Under the pieces are notes generated by a model. It made no database searches, was not told where the DNA came from, and worked only from the letters and a program-made list of their open reading frames with translations. The position numbers and the translations under genes were made by a program. Shown here one piece after another: positions 23,376-35,300 of a stretch of DNA of 46,239 nucleotides. The DNA is from a virus: IMG/VR virus record IMGVR_UViG_3300021376_000108, positions 1-46,239 of that record; one strand, given 5' to 3'. How positions within the stretch are numbered: the stretch's first letter is position 1; each line of letters opens with the position of its first letter.

Positions 23376-26300
23376 ATGGCAAACTAACCTGTTTTGCACG
23401 CAAGAATCTTGCTATGTCGTTTTCAGTTTGACTCAAAGGAGTATCTCCCAGAGTAGCCGCGCTGCCATTCCACAATTTGCCCAATCTGCGCACAACTATT
23501 ATTTTGGTTCCCGCTGCTGGGGCCACTGCCAGCGCAAGTGTGGTGCTGCTGCCAGACACTGTGAATTCAGCAGGCAGTGTTTGGTCACCTTCATTGCTGT
23601 CCATGCCCAATGTGGGATTGTAACTGCTGATAGCATTTTTTCTCAGTCTTCTACCACTTACAAACACTTCAAATTCGTTGGCACTCAATGGAATCCAACT
23701 GAGTGTAAGATTCTCAGTGGATCCATCGCTGACAAATACTTCTGACACAGTTTCATCTCTGTATGGAGCCACTTGAAATGCTGATTGATCAAACACTTCT
23801 GTGCCAATTTCATGCACAGTGCTGATTCCTGTGCCTAAAGTGCCGCGTCTCAATTGTCCTACTCTATTGGAATACAATCGGAAATATTCTATTCTTTCAC
23901 CGTTGATGAACAGCACTCCTGGACGTCCTAATGCTGTGTTTGGTTCATACAATCCTTGAGTTGAATTTAAAAATATTTCCTGACTGTAATAGTGCAGTGT
24001 TTGGGATAGGAAATATTTTTGATCATTGCCCATTCTTAAGTAACTCACTCTATTCAACATGTCTTTGAATTGTCTAAATCCAAATTTACCCACGTATTTG
24101 GGCGCAGTAAAATGTATCACATCAATCACATCGTTGGCTTGAATGGTGGTATTGATCTTGATAAAATTTTGATTGTTACTTATTTTATAGTCAACACTAG
24201 GACTCAATGTGACTCCATTGATAGATACCCAAGCATACTGAGCATCTATGGCCGGTTCTCTCAATCTAATAATACCATTGGTCAAATTTTGATATTCAAA
24301 ATAATTTTCTGTGTTCACAATTAATGAGTCTCTAGCCACCACATCATAGTTAATCCTTTCACTGCCCAACACGTCATGGTTACTGAACTGCCAAATTCGA
24401 ATACTTGCACCCAATGCAGGAGCTGTGTCGAAAGTGATTGTGTTGTTGTTCACAATGTAGTCGCCATCATCAACCACATAGACTTTCAACTGATCTCCTG
24501 TGGTACCTATGCCTGTTTCTAGAGTAACACTGCTGTTGGCACTATTCCATCTAAATTGTGTTGGACTTAATAATTCCACATTGTTCAGGAATGCCTTCAC
24601 GCTTGTGTTTAGAATACTACTTGGAGCCAATTGCCATGTATTCAGAAAATAATCTCTGGCAGCAGTTACGTCAAATCTTTCATTGTAGCCTGCATTCAGC
24701 ACACTGTTGGCTACTTTTACCACCACCTGATGTGTTAATGGTTGATGGTTGAAAGGTGATTGACTTAATGTGTACACAGTGGTGCTACCATCGCCTGTGA
24801 AATCATCGTGTGTGACTTCGCTAAAACTTTTAGCCACACTGGCATATATCACGTAGGTGATCACCGAACCTATGGCCGGAGCCACACCAAAACGTATCAA
24901 AGCCATTCCTTGAAATTGATAAGAACTGTCTGTTTCGTCTATCACATATTGTTGATCTTGGCCATTCACTTTCACAAAAGAATTAAGTGCATTCACATAC
25001 TTGGCTCTTGTGACAAATATAAATGTGCTGCCATCACCTGTGAATTGATCTACATCAACTATTCTTTCACCATTAATGCTCATTGTGATAATGTTGACTT
25101 TACTGTTCATCGCTGGAGCAGTGTTCAACACTAGTGTTTTATTGGCATAGTTTAATGTGTAGGCACTGTAGTCCTGTATCACATTGTTAATTTTTACAAA
25201 CACACCTTCTTGACTTTGTGGTAGGCTGTCCACAGCAAAAATTGATGTGGAATCATCACCTTTGTAATTGTAACTGGCGATCATGCTGCCTGTTTCACCT
25301 GATCTATCATACACTTGTATGTCCACAGTGTCCAATACTTGACCAGGAACCAACTCTTCAGGACCTTTGCTGGTGGTTGGAGTGACAAAACCATCACCAT
25401 CCACAATGATTTCCTGTGACAGCACTCCTTGTGCTGTGCTGTATGCTAGATCACCTCCTGATAATAAAGTGTCGTAGGCATCAGGATCTGGCAAGAAACT
25501 ACCATCACTGGTGGATTTTCTAATCACTATGAGATCATTGGCCACAGTTGGAATCAATTGCTCATCTATGTGTACTTCAGCAGTGCTGCCGTCACCAATA
25601 ATTGTTTTCATTAATGCATTAGGATTGGTGACTGGTGATGGAGTGCCATAGTTAGGATCATCAATTCTCACGCCATTTTTGTAGATGTTGTAGTGCACAC
25701 CTGCTGCTAAAGGTTGATCTAGATAGAAATGATTGGTGCTGCCATCTAATCTAAACACTTCATCTTCAAAAGTTGTGTCATAGGTGTCCCAAGTGGTGGT
25801 AAAATATGGATCTGCGTCCCAACCTGTGCCACCACCAAAGTCTAAACTGCGAACTTCCACTCCACCATAATCAATACCATCGATCAGCTGACCAAGATCA
25901 GTGCCTGGCATGCCATCTGTGGGTTTATACAATAGATTTACTCTGTCCTGTGTGTGCAACACACTGCTGTCTATTTCATACTGAATTTGAATCGCAGAAC
26001 CAGACTTAGGCGGAATAATGAATTGCACGAAACCTTTCTGTCTCAAATAACTTTTTTCTGTGTTGTTTTCATTGTTGTATTCATATTCACTCGATAATGA
26101 AGTGCGTTGATCCACAATCACTTTGATCTTGTTGGATCTTAGATTGATAGGCCATTTTAATGTGAATTTTAATTGACTGCCTGATCCTATAAAGTTTTCT
26201 GTACGAGCAAGATTGGTGATAAACAATGATCCTGTGGTACGATCAAATTTGACTCTGATGTGGGTGGATTTAATTACAGAATCTCCCAACACGGCATATG

Positions 26301-29300
26301 CTTTTGCTGTGACTCCAGATGCCAATAATGGTCCTTGTATGTACACTGTGGGAGCGGAAAGATATCCTGTGCCAGGATTGGTAACAGTGATACTGCTGAC
26401 TCTGCCGTTGGTGATAGCTGCCACAGCAGTGGCTCCTGTGCCGCCACCTCCAGTCAATGTGACCACTGGTATTCCCAAATAGCCAGAACCAGCATTTTGT
26501 ATTGAAACTTTAGTGATTTTAAAACCAACATTGTCCAACCAATGTTTGTTGGGGTATGTGTCCACTAAATTAGGATTCAACAACTGCGGTACACCACTGG
26601 CTGACACTGTCAATTTACCAGTGCTGACCTCAATACGTCTGGTGGCTGCATTGTAGGTGGCAGGCAAGTCAAAATCTGTGTTGAGTGTGTCAGCATCTTC
26701 CACTGCTTCATATGCACTCACATACTCTCTAATTTTTGTTTTGAAAGGTTTGGCTTCATCAATGTATGATTTGTAGCTGATTAGATTGTCATTTTTGTAC
26801 ACAGGTTTCTGTTGCAGTTCTCCCACATTGTGTTGACTTCTAACAAAACTGCTTTTGAAAAACCAGTCTACAAATTGTTGTTCTGACAGCACGTATCTCA
26901 TGCTGCTGAAGAATAATTTGTTATATTCAACTTCTAAGTCTTTGATGAATATTTTATCACGCAGTGTTTCTAAAATTATTCTAGTTTCATTAGCGGGCAC
27001 TGCGTCATATAAGAATATGTCAAATGCTGTGCTGTTGTAACCCACATTGCTGCGATTGAAATCATACAGATTAGATTTGAATTGTATAGTACCTTTCTGT
27101 CTGCCCACAGTCCTGTAGTTGACTGTGTAGTCCACGTTGGGTTTATTGTCTTTTTTGCACAACAGCAGCCATCCACCTGTGCCAACATTTTGCACTTTGA
27201 CCACGTCTCCAACATCATCCTGTATGAGCTGTAATTCATAGGCATTGTTCACACTGAAGTCAATTTTTGTGAATTGATTAAATCCATCAGCATACCAATC
27301 GCTGTAATTCCAAAACGCTTTTGTATCATATTTTTGCACACGAATTCTTTCCCATATTTTAGAGCTTTGATTGAAACTATGTATGGACCATCTTCCTCCT
27401 GCTTCGGGGTCATTTTTAATCAGCACGCTGAATTTTCTCACTTGAATCTGAGTGGCTGTGCTGTAGTTCCTGCCTGTTCTGTTCACTGTGACAGAATCTA
27501 TTTGGCCTGCAAGATTTATTGTTGCTGTAATATCTGCTCCTGACCCTGTGCTATCTACTATGTTGAAACTTGGTACAACTTTGTATCCTCTGCCAGGATT
27601 CAGTATGGTCACACTGATAATTCTTGCGTTTTGAATTACTGGTCTCAGCACAGCCTGTTCCACTTTGGCAGTGCCCACAAACGCCAAATCAGCTAGAGTA
27701 TCTTTTTGTAAATCATACAGTCTTGTTACTGTGCTTGGAGTATTTTCTGAAGCACTCAAAGCAGTTATGTCATATGTGTCAGTGATTAAATTTTTAATCA
27801 ACACGTTGTTCACACGTTCTATCACCTGTTTCAGTGCTTCTACTCTGTTTACGAACCAACTCTGTCTTGGTTTTCTCAATGTGCCATATCTGTATTTTTT
27901 ACTGATTTCAATGTCAGGCACAGGTCTATCTTTTTCATCATATCCTATCAAACTGTTGAACCATACTGCTTCAATTTCTTTTTTAGGTTTGCTATATGCT
28001 ATGCCTTCACTGATGAGGTGATATTGATTGTGAGAGTTCAATTGCTCATTATCAATTGTTCTTATTTGAAAATTCACGGCCACGTCTGCGTCACTCAATA
28101 GTGCATTCGCATTGTGCAGAGTGAATTGGTTGTCTGTGAGTAGAGCAACAAATCTATATTTTTGTTTTTTAGGATCTTCTATCAGCTGAGCCACTTCTAA
28201 TGCGCCAATTTTTCTTCCTTGTGTGTTTGGCACTTCTTTTTTGTTTTTCACCCAATAGTAATATCTGTTACTGAAAGTCTCTGCCACAAAATCATACACT
28301 TGCTTTTGCACATATACATTGTTGCCATACTTGGGTACGCCGCTGATATTAAGAGCAGAGCCTTCTTTGGTGCCTTGCAAACTGCTCCACTGAGCAGGAA
28401 GATATCTGCTGCCCACCCATTCATACACATCTACGCTGCTGCCTGGAAATATTTTATTCCAATAGTTGTTTTTAAAAATAATGTTGTTTTGATAGGCTTC
28501 ATAAAATTTAATTGTGCTTAGATCCCACCAAAGTCTTCCCACCTGCACATGGTTCCAACTGTTCAATGTGTCCACAGTGACTGAGTTATCACCGTTGGTG
28601 TACACAGCAGGATCAAAAGGAGTTTTATAATATATCTCTTGATCTGCTATGCCGGCTATTTTGCCCTGCACTGGATCAATGTAATCCAATTTAGTGATCA
28701 ACTGATTACTTCTACAATTGTAAAGATAAATTTCTTTTATCCTATTGATGTCCACTTGTGGTGAAGGAGTTTTATGATCTACCCAAGTTCTTACTCCTCT
28801 GTCTTTTCTCACGTCGTATATTTTACCTTTGGTGTTCAAAGCAGTTTCATAATCAGGAGCAGCTGAATACACGTGATTGTTCACTATCTTTACTGATTCA
28901 CCAAAGTTTTCTAATGTGGAATCATCCAATGCAAATTCATCTGCATAAACCATTACATTATTGATTCTTTCATACACATAGATTGAACCAGTCACAGATA
29001 TGATTTGATTGAATGTGGTGGCATTGCCATCAAAAAATGTAGTACCATCATCCAAAGTGAAAGTTAATTCTGTATCTCCTAATTTGCTGGATATGACCAG
29101 AGTGTCACCATCGAAATCTAAATTGTTTCCGAAATTTTCTGACATCTTTGGTTGTGGACTTGTGAGTGTTTGATACACACTGAAGACTCCGTTGGTCTGT
29201 TTGTATATGTACACTGTGCCGCTGTCAATGATTTCCACATCACTCTGTGGACTGCCCACTGCGATGAATAAACCATCATCGCTCACTGCCACTACATTGG

Positions 29301-32300
29301 CAAACGTGCCTGAATTGTCACTGTCTGGAGACAGTAAAGTTTGCGAATACTGATAACGACCATCAATCAGTCTATAAACAATTGCTTTGTTTTCACCGGG
29401 CGAGCTGCTGTCATCTTCATCAAAATATTGCACAGCCACACACAGCACTGTGGCAGCAGTATTGGTGTCAAATGACGTGCCAAAATTTTCTAAATTCAGC
29501 ATTGGGATAGTGGAATCACCTTCTAATTGTATGCCACTGTCATTGGGCACATATCCTAGAAAATCTATGCCTTCTGATTGTAACAGCCAGAAAGTGCTGT
29601 TGAATGCAGAAGGTCCTTGATTGGTCAAACTGCTGTACACTTGATTGCTGTAAATTACCAAATCTCCTATTTGATAACTCTTGGTGACATCATGTGGACC
29701 AGTGTATTTAGGATCCACACCCAAATGCCAATCTTTGTTGGTATTTTTTTTAACAAAATGAATTCGTCCGCTCTGATCAGGCACTGCAGTGCTGACAAAA
29801 AGATTGTAATCGTTATTTTTTTGTTTCAGCAATATTTTTGTGCCTAAATTAGTATCATCATCTACATCTGGAGTGATATAGGCTTCATCAAGGTCATAGT
29901 TGCCATTCAATTGTCTTTCATACACTGCAAAAGCTCCTTGACTGGTGTAAGATGAAGTATATCCCAATCCCACAGGAATATTGAAAGTTTTCACATAATC
30001 CCTATTGCTGTTGGATGGCACACTGGCGGGTATGCTCACACCATCCTGTGTGATGTCTTGATATAAAAAATATTCATAATCGTCACTGTGCATGTATTCA
30101 GTGAGCACATCCGGATTGAGATCAGATGGAGTATCAAACACCAGCAATTGACCTACCACGGCATCTTCCAACTCACTGCGTTCAATAGGCCCAATGTTTC
30201 TGTTTGGTGTGCCTATGCGTATCAAATTGGCAGACGTGCCAAAATCACTGCCTAGGGTGAACACTCCTGTTTTGTTTTTAATGTAAATTTGTAAAGTATT
30301 AAATCCTACAGTTTTTACATAGGCTACTTCTGCTTGATTGCCTGTGCCTGAATCTTGCACTGTATCACCAATCACCGGCAGATAGAATATGCCTAATCCG
30401 TCTGGCTGTGCTTCTACTCTTATAAATCCATTCCATTTGTCCACAATTTCTTTGACTCCGTTTAATTTGTCAAAAGGCAGATCCAAATCAAGCGGTTCGT
30501 ACACATTCAGAGGAGTACCTGTTTTAATTGTGTTGAACCAGATGCCTACTTCATCATATGTGACAGTGGGCAGGGCATCGCTCAGTGCTTTAGGAGCTCT
30601 CAACAAGAATCTACTATCTAATTGTGGTCCACTGGATGCATCATAAGCAGGATCCACAAAGCCTGGTGAGCCTATGTCAAATGATTTATTGTAGGACAGT
30701 ATGCTCAATTGGCTGGCCGGGGTGGCTGGTCCACCAACTGGTGCTGGCAAGGCCGCTTGCTGTGTTTTTGTGTCTAAACTGTTGAAATATAAGAAAGCAG
30801 TTCTAGGATCGCCTGCTTTGATTATGTCTCTAATCACTAATGTCTTTTTGATGTCTTTCAATCCAGACAAAGTGCCTGGCGATGGCACATCTATCAACCA
30901 CCAGCCGCCAAGACTGTCAAAGTCTTCGTCGAATACTCTGGTGTAATCTCCCAACGGAACATCACCCAATTTGATCTGTCCCGAATCAAGCAAAGATCCA
31001 TTCACATTCGTTAGATAAATGATGGTTTGTGTGCCTTGAGTGAAAATATATGCTACTTCACCTTCTGCTTCATTGGTGCGTATTGTGTCTCCCACCACAG
31101 CAGTGCTGATTGTGAGAGCAATGTTAATAATATCATCAATTTTTGCTTGAATGGTGTGAGGCGCTTCTATGAATGCGATGTCTACTCCAGTGGCAGCACC
31201 GTTGAATGGCGTGTTGCTGACTGGGTGCTCTGTGCTCTGTGAATTCCACTCCAATACTAAAGTGTCACCCACTGCTGAACCTGTGTATTGTTCAATGCCT
31301 GCACGTATTAATATGTGGTTGACGCTGACATGAGCAAAAGTGTAATTGCCAGTGACCATCTGTTTGATTTCTGGATATGAATTGTTATCGTCATTGTATT
31401 CTGCTTCAGACCAAAAAGCAGCAGCATCAAACGTGGTAAAATCCACTGATGGGTTTTCTCCCAACACTGGTGACTGCACTTTCCACAATTGTCCGTCGTG
31501 TTGCACTATGTCTCCTATGTCGTACGCTTCTGAAGTGATATAGGCACCTTTGTAATAAGATTTCACGTTGGAAGCTGTGGGCGCTCCTACCACTATGTAT
31601 TTGCCATCAGCACTGATGTCAAGGCTAGCTCCAAAATCTCCATTGCCTGTCCAAAGATTTGTTGGTGGACTGATTACCTGTCTTAAAATAAATTCATCCT
31701 TGTCAGTGGCCCGAGCATACACGTAGATGCCTAAGTTTTTGTCAGCCACAGCCAGCAAATTATTTTCACTGTTAACTGCAATGGCTGATCCATAACTGTC
31801 AACTGAATTTTCATTATGATTCACAATGTGCTGATGTGATTTCCAAACTTTTTTATTTTTTAAAACAATCCAATCATTTGTGTTGTCGTTATCTATCCAA
31901 AACAAGTCTCCGTCTGCAAATTTTTTGTATTCTGAAGCACTGCTGTTAATGGAAAACAAATCATTCAGTTTGGCTGAAATAAATTCCCCCACGTAACCAG
32001 TGTCTGTGCTGTCATTCTCATCTTGAGTGATTGTGGTTTGTCCATTTTTTTCACAAATTATTTTGCCTGGTTCAACACTTTTTACTTTGTACAACTTAAT
32101 TCTTTTGGCATCATCTTGTTCTTTGGGCAGTGTAACAGAAATTATTTCACCAGCACTGACATCTGCTGTGCCTTTGATATTAACATTCACTAAATTATTG
32201 GATTCAGTGACACTGAGCACTTTGTAATTGGTCAGCACATGTTTGTACACTTGCCATGATTGTAGATAAAATCCTACCCAAACGTACTGATCAAATTTAA

Positions 32301-35300
32301 GTTTTTGTGTGTCAATGTTTAGAATGTCGTTGAAAGTCTTTACTATGTGCTGCACATCAGCAGGATCCACGTGACCTGCGGTTTTGATCACTTGTTTCCT
32401 TATGGCATTAGTTAAGAAAGGTTTGTGATCATAGTTGTCATATTTTAGATAGGTTTGATCACTGTTGATTCTATATATAAGATCAATTTCATTATTTTCA
32501 ATCACATCAGTCAACCATATAGGTTGAGATTCTTGTTTGAATTTTTTTTCTTCTAATTTGTATTCTACTTCTCTATAACCTTCACTTGCTCCGTAACTGC
32601 CAGTTCTGATGGCCCATTCTTCATAAAAGTCTAAACTGTCTTTACCAGTGTTGGAAAGAGTGTTGAATAATTTATCCAGTGCATTTTTTGTGCCTTTGTC
32701 CTTTAAAAAACCTTGATAAAATTTATATTGTGCCACATCATCATTAATAATATTTCTTAGATATGATCTTTTTTGATAACCTATTAAATGTTGACCAAAT
32801 TTTTGTTGTTCAGTATCAAAATTATCTGTGTCTAAATCATAAAAATCTGCAAACTGATTGGCTTTGTAGTCCCAATTTGCTGTGAGGTTTGACGAGGGTT
32901 TTTCATCCAATCTCACCCACTTGGCAAAGTCAAAATTTTCAGAACCAACCACTTTGGCTTTTGCGCTGTAATAAAATGTTTTAAATTTTACTACGTCTGC
33001 CACAGCATAATCCTTGTATGCTTGCCATTCTTTGATATACACTTCGTTGTATAAAAAGCCAGGCACACTGAAACTGCCGTCCCAATCACTGATCACATAG
33101 CCCGATACTTTTATGCGCTCCTGTCTGTATCCTGGAGCAAAGTCATATATCACATCGTTGAACACTGTGACATTGTCTATCAACACAATGTGTTCTTTGT
33201 GTATAAATGGAATTTTTACATAGTATATGCCTTCATTAGTGTTGTTGGTGCTGATGGTGATCAAATTGTTTTCCCTCACCACATTCAGTCGCTGTCTAGG
33301 AATTCTAGTACCGTTGGCTGACAACACAAAACTGTCATATGGATTATCAAAAAGATTGTCTGCCACACTGAAATTCTTTTTACATTGTAATTGTTCAGCA
33401 CCAGGACTCAAAGTAATCACAGCACCTGTGGCCCAAGATTGAGTAGTCCAGAACAAAAATTCCTGTGCGCTAAGAGACCAAGTTTGCACTGACACAATTT
33501 TTTTATCAAAATTATTGAATATAAATCCTATGCTTTCCAGATATTTGCCATACCCTAATAAAAAATCCACCACCTCTTGATTGCTGTACAGCACAGTGCC
33601 ATAGGGCAATTCCTGCACTTTTTTGCTAAAATTTCTATGAAACACAGCAGAGCTGCCACCCACCACAGGCAATTTTGCGATAGCAGTAAAATTCTTATCT
33701 TCAAATCTTGGTCCGCTCTGATGATTTTTATTGACAGTGTAATATACATTATTGTATCTCACATATGTGCCTTCAGAGTATAATTTTTTAGGAGACCAAT
33801 TCACATATGAAACTGTGATGCCGCCAACTGTGCGAGCAGGATCGTCTGACAATCTAACCACAGGAAAATATTTAAACTTGGCATTGGCCAAATCATATCC
33901 TTTCACAACATAGCCCTTGCTTATTTTTTCAATCAGCACAGCGCTGTATGTGGCTAGGTCAAAAGGAGTACTGGAGTTTAAAAAAATTTCATAATTTTCT
34001 TCAGGAATGAACACATCTCCTTCGCTTGTTGGAGATCTGCTGTCCAATATCAACTTAAATTTCTCTTTGGTAGTGAAACCCTTTACTTTGAAACCCAATT
34101 GTTGGGTGAGATTCTGCAAATTATCTTTGTATTCAGCATAATTGCTGGACACTGCTGTGCTGATGTAGTTAGTGATGTAATTGATCAATCCTGATGTGTA
34201 AACAATGTCTGTGGCGTCTGCTGTGTTTGGACACACCAAGTCACGCAGTTTTAATCTTTTTTTAGACTCTGTGTACACAATATGGTTGGATATGTCTCTC
34301 CTAGTGCGAGAAGCATCAAAAAATAATCCTAATGTTTTCGCTGGGCGATTCAATATCTGTGCTTTCAACAGTGCAAATGGAAAATCACTGCTGCGTCGCC
34401 ACGTGGATTCTACGGGTGAATGATCACCAAAAATAAAATTTTTGTTGGCATTAATGGCCACAACACTCTGCGCATATCCACTTTCTACTGGACTCAAAAG
34501 TTTGCCTTCTGCGTCAACTGGTATGTGGTTCATGATTGATGGTCTTGCAAATTTTGTTAGATATATGATTTTTTTATCAGGCTCTCGTATAATTCCGTCA
34601 CGAATGTCCTCCCACAAAATTAAATTGTCTCTGGTGTAGGGTGCAGGTCCATACACAGTGTCCCACCAATTTGGTTTTTCACTATATCCTAAAATTTCCC
34701 ATGGATGTGTGTGTGGTCTGTCAGTGTCATAAGCATATTTGTACACTGATCTCCAAAACCCTTGAATACGGTTCTCTTGATAGCTCTGCATGAGCGAATG
34801 GTTGTATGTGAAAGGCAAAGCAAGGTCGAAAAAATAGTGATCACTGTAATCCAAATTACCAACTGTATTATTCCATTTGATAAAGTCATTGGTGATACTT
34901 TTGTTTATGGCATCAATACTGACTCCTGTGAATCTGTTTTCGCTTGGAATAAAATCGTAAATATTTCTTAAATCTGTGTCATAAGAGATTTTAATATTAT
35001 TGTAAATGCGTTTTTCTAATTCTAACAATAAATCATCTCTGTAATCATCATAAGCCACGGTGATGCTGCCATCATGTCCTTGTATCACATTGGTTGGAGT
35101 CTGAAAAGTGTCATCCTGATACAGAGTTGGTTTGAATCTGGGATATAATCCTAATTTGGTTGGCGTTGGTGGCACATATGAACCATTTGTGGATTCATAC
35201 TCAACAATCAACACAATGTCATTAACTTGTAAAGGTTGGCTGATTACACAAAAACCATCTGCGTTGAACACATAATCCTGTGAGTGCATTAGTTGATATC

